This document shows, in pieces, positions 26,260 to 35,764 of a stretch of DNA of 64,000 nucleotides. The stretch is from Rhodococcus sp. IEGM 1409. Its GTDB lineage: Bacteria; Actinomycetota; Actinomycetes; Mycobacteriales; Mycobacteriaceae. The first letter of the stretch is position 1. Every line of letters begins with the position of its first letter. The stretch covers positions 1 through 64,000 of the forward strand of contig NZ_JASHKN010000007.1 of NCBI RefSeq assembly GCF_030056735.1, given 5' to 3'. The notes under the pieces were generated by a model. It was not told the origin of the DNA and searched no databases. It saw only the letters and a program-made list of their open reading frames with translations. The position numbers and the translations under genes are program-made.

Positions 26260-27549
26260 TCAGTTACCGGCGGTTTCGATGCCGGCCTTGGTGTCCGCCA
26301 AAGCCTGCTCGACGGTCTTCTCGCCGCGAATAGCAGCGTAGGTGTTGTCGGAGATCGACTTCGACACCTGCGTGTAGTACGGCGTGACGGGACGCGGCTG
26401 AGCGGTAGCGAGTGCTTCCTTCAGGGTCGCGAAGTACGGGAACTGAGCGAGCACTGCCGGGTCGTCGTAGACAGCCGAGAGGACGGGCGCGCCGCCGACC
26501 TCGGTGAAGTACGTCTGCGACTTCTGGGTCTGCATGAACTCGAGGAAGTCACGAGCGGTGGCCGGTGCGTCGGAGTACGCGCTGATGCCGACGTTGTAGC
26601 CGCCGACCGTCGAAGCGCCCGGCCCGTCGACACCCGGAAGAACGGTGTAGCCGTACTTGCCGGCAACCGAGGTCTTCTCACCGTCGACCGAGAAGCCGGA
26701 CCACGTGCGCATGAAGAGTGCCTTGCCGTCGCCGAATGCGGTCTGCGACTCGCCCTCGGAGTAGGTCAGTGCTTCCTGCGGGATGGTGTTGTCGGCGAAG
26801 TTGTCGACGATCGACTGAACGCCTGCCTTCGTCTTGTCGTCGATGGCCGGGGTGAGTCCGTCCGGGCCGACCCACGGGCCGTCGAAGGCGTTGGTGATCT
26901 CGGTGGTGTTGACCGTCAGGCCCTCGTAGTTCTTGAACTGACCGATGTAGCAGGAGATGCCGGCTTCGACAGCCTTCGGGCAGTTTTCCTTGAGCTCGGC
27001 CCACGTGGTGGGAGCCTTCTCGACGAGGTCCTTGCGGTAGTACAGGAACGCGGCGTTGGTGTTCTTCGGCGCTGCGTAGAGCTTGCCGTTGTATGTGCCC
27101 GAAGCGACGGTCGACGGCAGGAGGCCGGACTCGTCGATCGCGAGGTCACCCTCGAGCGGCAGCAGCCAGCCGTTTGCGGCAAACTGGGCGGTGTTGACGA
27201 CGTCGACACCGATGAGGTCGTACTCGTCGCTCTTGGCCTGCATGCGCTGGGTGATGTCGTCGACCTGCGCGTTGGCTTCCTTGGCCAGCGGCTTGAGCGT
27301 CACCTTCTCGTCCGGATGCTCGGCATTCCAGTCGGTGATGATGTTTTCGAGCGCCTCGTTCAGGGCATCCTGCCCCTCGACGATCGTGATGGGTCCGCGG
27401 CCTTCGCTCGAGGACGATCCCCCGGATGCGGCCGTGGTGCTGGTTCCGCTGTCCTTGTCCGAATCGGACGAGCAGCCCGCCAATACCAGCATGGACGCTG
27501 CCGTGGCTGCAATTGCAGCGCGGCGCATCGCCTTCGAGTTCAGAACCAT
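26260..27549 (-). CDS. lpqY: sugar ABC transporter solute-binding lipoprotein, LpqY type
   Basis: A 429-residue lipoprotein. The signal peptide ends in the lipobox LAGC (Cys at about residue 25), followed by a Ser/Thr-rich linker and a family 1 extracellular solute-binding domain (EKVTLKPLAKEANAQVDD, YDLIGVDVVNTAQFAANGWL). It would be anchored outside the membrane and pass substrate to the SugA/SugB permeases encoded just downstream. Assignment to the trehalose-recycling LpqY group is from gene order and general similarity, so the sugar is not certain. Confidence 0.85.
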   Translation of the reverse strand: MVLNSKAMRRAAIAATAASMLVLAGCSSDSDKDSGTSTTAASGGSSSSEGRGPITIVEGQDALNEALENIITDWNAEHPDEKVTLKPLAKEANAQVDDITQRMQAKSDEYDLIGVDVVNTAQFAANGWLLPLEGDLAIDESGLLPSTVASGTYNGKLYAAPKNTNAAFLYYRKDLVEKAPTTWAELKENCPKAVEAGISCYIGQFKNYEGLTVNTTEITNAFDGPWVGPDGLTPAIDDKTKAGVQSIVDNFADNTIPQEALTYSEGESQTAFGDGKALFMRTWSGFSVDGEKTSVAGKYGYTVLPGVDGPGASTVGGYNVGISAYSDAPATARDFLEFMQTQKSQTYFTEVGGAPVLSAVYDDPAVLAQFPYFATLKEALATAQPRPVTPYYTQVSKSISDNTYAAIRGEKTVEQALADTKAGIETAGN

Positions 27550-27593
27550 GGATTCGCTCCCCGTATGTGTATGACAAATAGACGGTCACCGAG

Positions 27594-27627
27594 AGCCGGC
27601 TCACGGCATGCGCCATGGGTGCCGGCT
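27594..27627. terminator. weak inverted repeat between the ATPase gene and the binding-protein gene
   Basis: Arms AGCCGGC (27594-27600) and GCCGGCT (27621-27627) around a 20-base loop, in the 170-base gap after the ATPase stop and before the lipoprotein start. There is no T tract. It may be a partial terminator that lets ATPase and binding protein be made in different amounts. Confidence 0.35.
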
Positions 27628-27719
27628 CCCGGCGTCGGCCCCTACTGTGGCACGAGACACCCGTACTTGTGGGTATTACGCCGAACCTGAATCGGTCATG
27701 TGTCGTTTGACAGGTCCGC

Positions 27720-28793
<1,074 letters not shown>

Positions 28794-28907
28794 GACGGGG
28801 TTGATCCCTTCTACCGGCAGGAACGTGCCGGACGATCCAAGTTGAGGGTGAGCGTGTGCGCTAGCAGCATAAACGTCCGTGTCGGCGCGCGAGCGTAGTC
28901 TTTCACG

Positions 28908-29732
28908 GTGAGTTCGGAGAAGATGCTGACCCGCATCGGTGCGCTGCTTCGCCAAGCGGAGTCCACCGACAATCCACACGAAGGTGAAGCCTTCATGGCC
29001 GCCGCGCAGCGGTTGGCCACCAGTTCCGCCATCGACCTGGCGGTCGCGCGTGCGCACACCGCATCCTCGGAAAAACGTGCGACGCCCACTCAACGGCTCA
29101 TCACCATCGGCGAACCGGGCAAGCGCGGACTGCGAACGTATGCCCAGTTGTTCATCGCGATCGCCGCTGCCAACGACGTGCAATGCGACATCGCTCAGAC
29201 GTCGGCCGTCATCTACGCCTACGGCTTTACCGGCGACATCGACGTGTGCGAGGCCCTGTACTCGAGCCTGCTCTTCCAGATGGTGCGTGACTCCGACGCG
29301 TACGTGCGCTCCGGGGCGTACCGCGACGAAACGTCCGTGCGGACGGTCGTCGAAACTCGTGGGCGACGACGCGTCAGCACACAGGTTCGCAAGCCGGTAG
29401 CCGGAGTGACGGCGCGCCTGAACTTCCAGATGGCGTACGCGTCCCGCATCGGCGCTCGGTTGGCCGAGACGAAGCAGGAGACGGAGAAGGCGGCGATCGC
29501 AGAATCTGCTGCGTCGTCTTCGGAAACCGCACTCGTGCTGCGTAACAAGGAAATCGAGCTCAAGGACTACTACTCGTCCAACTCCCAGGCACGCGGGACG
29601 TGGCGGGGCGGTGGCCGCGCGAGTGCCGGGCATTCCTCGCACGCTCGACGAGCGGGTGATCGGGCAGCGCGTTCCGCACGTCTGGGTAACCTTCCGGAGA
29701 TCGGCAGGGTGCGCGGGCAACTCGACTCATGA
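28908..29732 (+). CDS. DUF2786-domain protein
   Basis: A 274-residue cytoplasmic protein with an N-terminal DUF2786 domain (KMLTRIGALLRQAESTDNPHEGEAFMAAAQRL, residues 5-37) and a mixed alpha region up to residue 230; the last 45 residues are Arg-, Ala- and Gly-rich and probably disordered. The start is taken as GTG 28908; an ATG at 28923 is possible. Its stop overlaps the next start (ATGA at 29729-29732). In mycolic acid-containing actinobacteria this protein family is commonly next to the Rv0185-type metallohydrolase encoded next. Function unknown. Confidence 0.82.
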   Translation: MSSEKMLTRIGALLRQAESTDNPHEGEAFMAAAQRLATSSAIDLAVARAHTASSEKRATPTQRLITIGEPGKRGLRTYAQLFIAIAAANDVQCDIAQTSAVIYAYGFTGDIDVCEALYSSLLFQMVRDSDAYVRSGAYRDETSVRTVVETRGRRRVSTQVRKPVAGVTARLNFQMAYASRIGARLAETKQETEKAAIAESAASSSETALVLRNKEIELKDYYSSNSQARGTWRGGGRASAGHSSHARRAGDRAARSARLGNLPEIGRVRGQLDS

Positions 29733-30226
29733 GGGATACGCAGCGCAGCGCGGTCTACGAGGCAGAGACGTTGGTACGCACCATGTTCGATCGCGCCGAC
29801 GAGCGCGGACTCCGGAGCGTCGAGGTCATGGGTTCCACCATCACGCTGCCAGTCGAGCGCAAATTCGGCTCCGTGGAGTCGGTACAGACGTACTGCGATC
29901 AGCTACTCGGGCTGAACTGGGTACGGGAGACCTGGCCTCGCGCAACCGTTTCGGTGTCCGTACGCTCCCGAGCCGGCAACGCTGCCGCCCACTATTCGAA
30001 TGACGTCATCGCCGTTCCGGACGACCGTGACGGTAGGTGGGCACTGCGCGAATTCGTTGTCCTGCACGAACTCGCGCACCACCTCGGCGACCCCGCCTCC
30101 GACGAGGCTTCCCACGGACCCGAGTTCGTCGACCGCTATACGCGCCTGGTCGGCGAGATCATCGGGCCCGAGGCGACCTTCGTTCTTCGCGCGATGTTCC
30201 TTGCCGGTGGTGTCCGGACAAGTTGA
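29729..30226 (+). CDS. putative zinc metallohydrolase, TIGR04338 (Rv0185) family
   Basis: A 165-residue protein with a zinc metalloprotease-like HEXXH motif (VVLHELAHHLGD, about residues 110-121) and a downstream SHGPEF that supplies a likely third ligand. There is no signal peptide, so it acts in the cytoplasm. It is coupled to the DUF2786 gene by an ATGA overlap, which suggests a joint role. The substrate is not known. Confidence 0.82.
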   Translation: MRDTQRSAVYEAETLVRTMFDRADERGLRSVEVMGSTITLPVERKFGSVESVQTYCDQLLGLNWVRETWPRATVSVSVRSRAGNAAAHYSNDVIAVPDDRDGRWALREFVVLHELAHHLGDPASDEASHGPEFVDRYTRLVGEIIGPEATFVLRAMFLAGGVRTS

Positions 30227-30287
30227 CGGTTATCAGCCCTCGGCGAACCCGGTGGTGTACGAACCGGTCGGCTGGAATACTCGGCCT

Positions 30288-30656
30288 ATGGATGCGCCGC
30301 GCAGATTAGTCCTGGTCAAGGATGGGTCCGAACATCCCGATCCAGCTGTTACCGTGCGCAAACCCCCACTGATTCGTGAAGCTTACGGACGAGTGTTGCG
30401 GGAGGTTCGACGCGATCAGGACCGAACCTTGGATGACGTCGCCGCAAAGGTCGGGATGTCGAAGCAGTACCTGTCCGAGGTCGAACGGGGCAAGAAGGAA
30501 CCGTCGTCGGAAATTCTGCGCGCAATCTGCGAAGCGCTCGGGATGCCGCTCGAGCACCTGCTCTTCCGAGCGGGCAACAGGATCGTTGCACTCAACTCCC
30601 TCACCTTCGGGCACTCTCCCGCACCGATCTCGGGTCCCGTCCTGATGGCGGCCTAG
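30288..30656 (+). CDS. XRE-family regulator, PopR/ClgR-like
   Basis: A 122-residue DNA-binding protein. The helix-turn-helix is at about residues 35-85 (LREVRRDQDRTLDDVAAKVGMSKQYLSEVERGKKEPSSEILRAI as separate stretches, recognition helix MSKQYLSEVERG). This resembles actinobacterial ClgR and Streptomyces PopR, activators of clp genes. The protein ends in Met-Ala-Ala; in Streptomyces, PopR and ClgR are degraded by ClpP through a C-terminal Ala-Ala. It is convergent with, and directly abuts (1 base), a two-gene clpP pair. The ATG at 30288 has a weak ribosome site. The regulatory role is inferred. Confidence 0.82.
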   Translation: MDAPRRLVLVKDGSEHPDPAVTVRKPPLIREAYGRVLREVRRDQDRTLDDVAAKVGMSKQYLSEVERGKKEPSSEILRAICEALGMPLEHLLFRAGNRIVALNSLTFGHSPAPISGPVLMAA

Positions 30657-31244
30657 TCAGTTCCCTTCGATGAGGGTGTCTGCCAGTCCGTAGGAGATCG
30701 CGTCGTCGGCGGTGAAGATCCTGTCGCGATCGGTGTCCTTGCGGAGTCGCTCGACACTCTGACCGGTGTGCTTACTCAAAATCGCCTCGGTCTGCTCCCG
30801 GATTCTCAGGATCTCGGCTGCTTGAAGCGCGAGGTCCGAGATGGTGCCGCTGCCCTGCGTCGACGGTTGATGCAGCAACACCCGGGAATGGGCGAGAACA
30901 TGCCGATGGCCGGGAGTACCGGCGGCCAGAAGCACTGCAGCAGCCGACGCCGCTTGCCCCATGCAGTACGTGGAAATTGTGGGTTTCAAGAACTGCATGG
31001 TGTCGTAGATCGCGAGCATCGCGGTAGTGGAACCGCCGGGAGAGTTGATGTACAAACCGATTTCGCGATCTGGATTGTCGGCCTGCAGATGCAGCATCTG
31101 AGCCATCACGACGTTCGCAACGCCGTCGTCGATCTCCGTGCCGAGAAAAACGATGCGCTCGTTCAGTAACCTGCTGAAGATGTCGAAAGACCGCTCACCT
31201 GTTGGTGTTCGCTCGATGACATTGGGAATCGTGTACTGGGACAT
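30657..31244 (-). CDS. clpP: ATP-dependent Clp protease proteolytic subunit (extra pair, second gene)
   Basis: A 195-residue ClpP. The catalytic Ser is in [13 protein letters not shown] (about residue 98), the His in LHQPSTQG, and the Asp in KDTDRDRIF. It follows the other clpP with a 4-base gap, so they form an operon and probably a mixed two-ring protease. No tig or clpX gene is nearby, which is the usual setting of the housekeeping clpP1P2, so this looks like the extra pair (clpP3/clpP4 type). No ATPase gene is adjacent. Confidence 0.92.
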   Translation of the reverse strand: MSQYTIPNVIERTPTGERSFDIFSRLLNERIVFLGTEIDDGVANVVMAQMLHLQADNPDREIGLYINSPGGSTTAMLAIYDTMQFLKPTISTYCMGQAASAAAVLLAAGTPGHRHVLAHSRVLLHQPSTQGSGTISDLALQAAEILRIREQTEAILSKHTGQSVERLRKDTDRDRIFTADDAISYGLADTLIEGN

Positions 31245-31248
31245 GACG

Positions 31249-31857
31249 TCACAATCCGATCTTGGGGAAGGTGGCTTGCGGTGCGATCTCGGCGAAGGAC
31301 GTCACGACGCGGTCGACGATTCCGTATTCGCGCGCCTGCTCCGCGGTGAACCAGCGGTCTCGATCGCTGTCGGTCTCGATCTCTTCGACGGTCCGGCCCG
31401 TTTCGGCGGCAAGGATTTCCTGCGATTGACGCTTCATCAGCTCGAGGCTCTCGGCCTGAATCGCGATGTCCACCGCAGTACCACCAATACCGGCCGAAGG
31501 TTGGTGCATCATGATGCGGCTGTGCGCCAAGCTGATTCGCTTACCGTGTGTACCGGAGCAGAGGAGCACCTGACCCATGCTGGCCGCGAAGCCCATCGCG
31601 ACCGTCACGACGTCATTGGGGATGAGCTTCATGGTGTCGTAGATCGCCAGACCGGCAAACACCGATCCGCCGGGTGAATTGATGTAGAGCACGATGTCGC
31701 GCTTGGGGTCGGTGGTGGCGAGGAGTACCAGTTCCGAACACACGCGTTCGGCCATGGCGTCGTCGACCTCGCCGGTGAGCAGAATGGTTCGCTGCCGGAA
31801 GAGCCTGTCTGTCAACAGGTCACGGTAGCCGGTATCGGTGAGCGCTTCGGTAGTCAT
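31249..31857 (-). CDS. clpP: ATP-dependent Clp protease proteolytic subunit (extra pair, first gene)
   Basis: A 202-residue ClpP. The catalytic Ser is in [13 protein letters not shown], the His in MMHQPSAG, and the Asp in TDSDRDRWF. The ATG at 31857 follows TAGGAA; an in-frame start at 31896 would lie inside a leader hairpin. It is first in the operon and divergent from the F420-type oxidoreductase gene, with several regulatory repeats in the gap. Confidence 0.92.
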   Translation of the reverse strand: MTTEALTDTGYRDLLTDRLFRQRTILLTGEVDDAMAERVCSELVLLATTDPKRDIVLYINSPGGSVFAGLAIYDTMKLIPNDVVTVAMGFAASMGQVLLCSGTHGKRISLAHSRIMMHQPSAGIGGTAVDIAIQAESLELMKRQSQEILAAETGRTVEEIETDSDRDRWFTAEQAREYGIVDRVVTSFAEIAPQATFPKIGL

Positions 31858-31870
31858 GAATCCATTCCTA

Positions 31871-31888
31871 CCGGCACGGCGGTGCCGG
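31871..31888. promoter_or_regulatory. hairpin in the clpP leader
   Basis: A perfect 7-base stem (CCGGCAC / GTGCCGG) with a 4-base loop ends immediately before the ribosome site of the first clpP gene. It may affect translation or mRNA stability. Confidence 0.45.
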
Positions 31889-31898
31889 ACCTCCACCT

Positions 31899-31915
31899 GT
31901 CTGCTGTGGGCAGAC
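31899..31915. promoter_or_regulatory. candidate PopR-type box upstream of clpP
   Basis: GTCTGC-TGTGG-GCAGAC is a 6+5+6 palindrome 42 bases upstream of the clpP start. Its core, TCTGC-N5-GCAGA, has the same sequence and spacing as the TTCTGCC-N3-GGCAGAA element recalled for PopR binding in Streptomyces lividans. A PopR/ClgR-like gene is at the other end of the clpP pair. Confidence 0.6.
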
Positions 31916-31939
31916 CACCCCTGTTTGTGCCCGCCCTGC

Positions 31940-31995
31940 TTGAGCGAACGGCACGTTCAGTCGATCTAAGGCGCCGAACGTACCGTTCGCTCGAA
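31940..31995. promoter_or_regulatory. pair of palindromes in inverted arrangement between clpP and the oxidoreductase gene
   Basis: GAACG-GCA-CGTTC (31946-31958) and GAACG-TAC-CGTTC (31976-31988) are two palindromes 30 bases apart, about three helical turns. Each is flanked on its outer side by complementary sequence (TTGAGC on the left, GCTCGAA on the right), so the whole block is a near-perfect larger inverted repeat containing GTTCGCTC facing outward. It sits in the divergent promoter region of clpP and the F420-type gene. The GTTCGC core is reminiscent of the ClgR box recalled as GTTCGC-N5-GCG. Confidence 0.65.
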
Positions 31996-32106
31996 ACGGG
32001 GTGGGAACAAAGCAGGCATAACCGTCACCGACTGCGGCAGTAGCGGTACCGCGCACACCCAGCCATGATGGGAGGAGACAACCATTCCTCTCGTCAGGAG
32101 CGTGGC

Positions 32107-32901
32107 ATGACTCGTCCGGTACGCATCGGTGTTCAACTCCAACCTCAGCACGCACCCGACTACGGGTTGATACGCGACGCCGTCTTGCGGTCCGAGGACG
32201 CCGGGGTGGACATCGTCTTCAACTGGGACCACTTCTACCCGTTGACCGGCGATCCCGACGGAGCCCACTTCGAATGCTGGACCATGCTCGGAGCCTGGGC
32301 CGAGCAGACCGAACGCGTCGAAATCGGCGCCCTGGTCACCGGCGGCGGCTACCGCAATCCGGATCTGCTGGCCGACATGGCGCGAACCGTCGACCACATC
32401 AGCGGCGGTCGTCTGATCCTCGGTATCGGTGCCGGCTGGTTCGAGAAGGACTACGACCAGTTCGGATACGACTTCGGCACTCCCGGCTCACGGCTCAAAC
32501 TGCTGGGCGAATACCTCCCCCGCATCACGGGCCGTCTGGCGAAGGGCAACCCGCCGCCGACGCGCAACATCCCGGTTCTCATCGGCGGTGGCGGTGAGAA
32601 GAAGACCCTGCGCCTGGTCGCCGAGTACGCCGACGTCTGGCACAGCTTCGGCGACCGTGAGACACACCTGCGCAAGTCGGACATCCTCTCCGACCATTGC
32701 GCCGACGTGGGCCGGAACCCGGTGGAAGTGGAGCACTCGGTGCCGTGGCCCGGGCTCGAGAATGCTGCCGACCTGGTCGCCGACGGCGTCTCGCTCTTCA
32801 CCGTCGGCGTCAGCGGACCTGACTACGACCTGACGACGCTTGTCGAGGCCATCGGCTGGCGCGACGACAACACCGCACCGGCGTTGAGCGGGTTGGCCTG
32901 A
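32107..32901 (+). CDS. LLM-class F420-dependent oxidoreductase
   Basis: A 264-residue bacterial luciferase-like protein of the F420 branch. Signs are GVQLQPQHAPDYGLIRDAV, FNWDHFYPL, GALVTGGGYRNPDLLADMARTVDHISGGRLILGIGAGWFEKDY split over the barrel, and PVLIGGGGEKKTLRLVA near the cofactor site. The ATG at 32107 has AGGAG 6 bases upstream. It is divergent from the clpP pair and its 3' end overlaps a convergent CaiB gene by 79 bases. The substrate is unknown. Confidence 0.88.
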   Translation: MTRPVRIGVQLQPQHAPDYGLIRDAVLRSEDAGVDIVFNWDHFYPLTGDPDGAHFECWTMLGAWAEQTERVEIGALVTGGGYRNPDLLADMARTVDHISGGRLILGIGAGWFEKDYDQFGYDFGTPGSRLKLLGEYLPRITGRLAKGNPPPTRNIPVLIGGGGEKKTLRLVAEYADVWHSFGDRETHLRKSDILSDHCADVGRNPVEVEHSVPWPGLENAADLVADGVSLFTVGVSGPDYDLTTLVEAIGWRDDNTAPALSGLA

Positions 32902-34052
32902 GAAGTACCCAGCACCTCGTCGTTGTCGGCGCCGAGAACGGGCGGCGCCGACGTCAGGCGCGGCCTCTGTCCGGAGAAGTTGACCGGAAAGGCCACTTGC
33001 TTCAACGGACCGAGCGTCGGATGGTCAACCGTCCCGACCATGCCGAGCGCGGCGGTGTGGGGATCTGCGTAGATCTCGTCGAGGTGGCGTATCGGTGAAA
33101 CCGGCACAGCGCGATCGGTGAGAAGAGCGCACCAGTGTTCGACGGTTCCGGACGCGAAGGCACTGGTGAGTTCTCGTTCCAGACTTTCGCGGTTCTCCAC
33201 CCGCTCGCGGTTGTGCACAAAGCGAGGATCGGTGACGAGTTCGCCTCGACCGATGGCCTCGCACAGCGACGCCCACATCGCGTCGTTGCCGACGGCGATG
33301 ACGAAGTACCCGTCGCTGGCAGGAAATGCTTGGTAGGGGGCAAGATTCGGGTGACCGGAGCCCAACGCCGTAGGGCGCTCACCGGTGGCGAAGTAGCTGG
33401 TCGCCCAGTTCACGTGCATGGCGAGTTGGCACTCGTACAGGGACGTGGTCACGTACTGTCCACGTCCGGTCCGGCCTCGCTCGACCAATGCAGCCAGCAC
33501 CCCGACCAGTCCGAACAGCGCTGCACCCAAGTCCCCCAACGCAAATCCGGACTTCATCGGAGCGCCACCCGCTTCACCGGTGAGCGACATGAGCCCACCC
33601 GCGGCTTGCGCGATCATGTCGTACCCCGGTTCGTCGCGCAACGGCCCTTCCTCACCGAATGCAGAGATGTGCAGGGTGATCAGATGTGGGTATCGCTCGG
33701 ACAGTGCCTGGTAGTCGAAGATCTTCTGTAATCCACTGCCCGGCTTGAAGTTCTCCACGACCACGTCGGTCTCTTCGAGCATGCGGTGGATGATCTCCTG
33801 TCCTTCGGTGGACTTGAGGTCGATCGTGACCGACTTCTTGCCGCGGTTGATCGCGAGGTAGTAGGCGGCATCGACCCCGACGAAGGGCGGTCCCCACGAA
33901 CGTGTGGGGTCGCCGCCCTCGGGGTGCTCGATTTTGGTGACGTCCGCTCCGAGATCGGCAAGCGACATGGTTGCGTACGGTCCGGCAAGGATCTTCGACA
34001 GATCGAGAACACGGACACCGGCGAGCGGTACGGGGCCTTGTGGAGAATTCAC
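32823..34052 (-). CDS. CaiB/BaiF-family (type III) CoA-transferase (third)
   Basis: A 409-residue type III CoA-transferase. Key segments: RVLDLSKILAGPYATMSLADL, ADVTKIEHPEGGD, YDMIAQAAGGLMSLTG, and catalytic Asp in SGFALGDLGAALFG. The start is a GTG at 34052 that overlaps the stop of the acyl-CoA dehydrogenase gene (GTGA). It is the third gene of a tightly coupled MFS/dehydrogenase/CoA-transferase operon and likely activates the imported organic acid. The last 25 residues overlap the end of the convergent oxidoreductase gene. Confidence 0.88.
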   Translation of the reverse strand: MNSPQGPVPLAGVRVLDLSKILAGPYATMSLADLGADVTKIEHPEGGDPTRSWGPPFVGVDAAYYLAINRGKKSVTIDLKSTEGQEIIHRMLEETDVVVENFKPGSGLQKIFDYQALSERYPHLITLHISAFGEEGPLRDEPGYDMIAQAAGGLMSLTGEAGGAPMKSGFALGDLGAALFGLVGVLAALVERGRTGRGQYVTTSLYECQLAMHVNWATSYFATGERPTALGSGHPNLAPYQAFPASDGYFVIAVGNDAMWASLCEAIGRGELVTDPRFVHNRERVENRESLERELTSAFASGTVEHWCALLTDRAVPVSPIRHLDEIYADPHTAALGMVGTVDHPTLGPLKQVAFPVNFSGQRPRLTSAPPVLGADNDEVLGTSQANPLNAGAVLSSRQPMASTSVVRS

Positions 34053-35764
34053 CGGTGAACTCCTGCCACAGAGAGGAACTCGACTACGACGTCACGTGCG
34101 TCATCCAACTCCACGTCGCCGCCATCGGTAATCACGTCAAGATTGCCGAGCGCAGCCGACGGCACCTTCCCGGCAAGACCTGCCAGGTAGGAGTTCGCCA
34201 CCAGCAGTGACCGGTACCCGTAACCTTCTCGGATGCCGTGATCAGCAAGGTCGAAAAGCAAGGTCGCCATGACGGTACGAGCCAACTCGTCGGCATATTT
34301 TGCACTGGCAGCCTGGGCGGCATCGTCAGATCCGGCGATCAGACGATCTCCCTCCTCGGCCAGTTCCTCCCAGCGCCGCAACAGAACTCCGGCACCGGCG
34401 TCACAGTCAGGTCCGACGCTGGACAGGATGTCCGTCATCGCTCCCGCGACCGCGCGGTGCGAGCCGAACTTGCGTAGGCACCGAAGTACATCCAGCGCAA
34501 TGACATTGCTCGAGCCCTCCCAGATCGAGCCGAGGTGGGCGTCCCGCACGAGCCGCGCGTTGACCCATTCCTCGATGTAGCCGTTGCCACCGCGTACCTC
34601 CATCGCTTCACCGGTGACCACCCGTGCACGTTTGCAGACAAAGTGTTTGGCGATCGGCGTCAGCACCCTGATCAGTGCTCGCGCCTGATCGTCACCGCCG
34701 TCTGCAGCCTGAAGACACTGCGCGCTGTACGCGACCAGAGCCAGCGAGGCCTCGGCGTCGAGCGCAAGCGGAAGAAGGGTCGCCCGCATCAGCGGCTGAT
34801 CGAAGAGCTTCTTACCGAACACGACTCGACTCTTCGAATGTTCGACGGCTTCGCGGACTGCTCGGCGCATGAGAGCGCTCGACCTCATCGCATTGGACAA
34901 CCGCGACGTGTTGACCATCTCCGCCATCTGGCGGAACCCTCGATCGAGTTCACCGACCTGGAGTGCGTGCGCGCGGTTGAGTGTCACCTCGCCGCTGGGC
35001 ATGGAGCGCGTGCCCAGCTTGTCCTTGAGTCGATCGATCGTGATGTTGTTGCGTTCGCCGGATACCAAAGTCTTGGGAACCATGAACATTCCGACTCCAC
35101 GCGTCGAACCATCCTGTCCGCCTGGGAATCGTGCGAGGGTGATGACGACATCGGCGTCAGGGTTGGAGGCGAACCACTTCTTGCCGGTGAGGACCCATCC
35201 GTCACCGTCGCGCTCGGCACGCGTTTCGGTGCAGGCGATATCGGTGCCGGCCTGTATCTCGGTCATGAACATCGCACCGGTCTTCGCATGCTCGGGGCCC
35301 GTCGACGTCAACGCGTCGATCCAGGGCGAGAACACCACTGGATCACCGAACATACGCAGGGTTCGCGCAGCCGCATCGGTCATCGACACCGGGCAAGCAA
35401 GCCCGAACTCTGCCTGCACGAAGATGTACGACGCGAGGTACTTCGCGAGTGGAGAGGGCACGGAGTCCCATCCGTGCAACCCTTTTCGGTGCGACATCGC
35501 GGACAGGCCGTACTCGCTGTACGCCGCCCGGCACAGTTCCAGGTAGGCCGGGTGGTAGGAGATGCGGTCAACGCGATCACCAGCCTTGTCGAACTGCTGC
35601 AGCACAGGCGGGTTCTGGTCTGCGATGTCGGCAAGCTCGGACAACCGGCCGGCTGCATCTCGGCCCAGTCGGTCGAGCAAGCCGTTCAACGTCTCCCGGT
35701 CCGCCCCGACGGTCCATCTGTCCACTACCGCTTTCAGAGCGGGGTCGGTGTGTGCAAAGTTCAT
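34049..35764 (-). CDS. acyl-CoA dehydrogenase, AidB-like branch
   Basis: A 571-residue flavoprotein with acyl-CoA dehydrogenase domains: CPVSMTDAAARTL and MFMTEIQAGTD (FAD/CoA-binding region), GKKWFASNPDADVVITLA, GGNGYIEEW and WEGSSNVIALDVLR near the C-terminal FAD contact. Length and the YHPAYLELCR and EGSSN features resemble the AidB group rather than the 380-residue classic enzymes. Its ATG overlaps the MFS stop by one base (TGATG) and its stop overlaps the CaiB start. It likely oxidises the CoA ester made by the CaiB protein. Confidence 0.85.
   Translation of the reverse strand: MNFAHTDPALKAVVDRWTVGADRETLNGLLDRLGRDAAGRLSELADIADQNPPVLQQFDKAGDRVDRISYHPAYLELCRAAYSEYGLSAMSHRKGLHGWDSVPSPLAKYLASYIFVQAEFGLACPVSMTDAAARTLRMFGDPVVFSPWIDALTSTGPEHAKTGAMFMTEIQAGTDIACTETRAERDGDGWVLTGKKWFASNPDADVVITLARFPGGQDGSTRGVGMFMVPKTLVSGERNNITIDRLKDKLGTRSMPSGEVTLNRAHALQVGELDRGFRQMAEMVNTSRLSNAMRSSALMRRAVREAVEHSKSRVVFGKKLFDQPLMRATLLPLALDAEASLALVAYSAQCLQAADGGDDQARALIRVLTPIAKHFVCKRARVVTGEAMEVRGGNGYIEEWVNARLVRDAHLGSIWEGSSNVIALDVLRCLRKFGSHRAVAGAMTDILSSVGPDCDAGAGVLLRRWEELAEEGDRLIAGSDDAAQAASAKYADELARTVMATLLFDLADHGIREGYGYRSLLVANSYLAGLAGKVPSAALGNLDVITDGGDVELDDARDVVVEFLSVAGVHR

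Noticed and set aside
26239-27690. A long plus-strand open frame opposite the LpqY-type gene
   Set aside because: Same reason: antisense shadow with no domain, against a clear lipoprotein gene.
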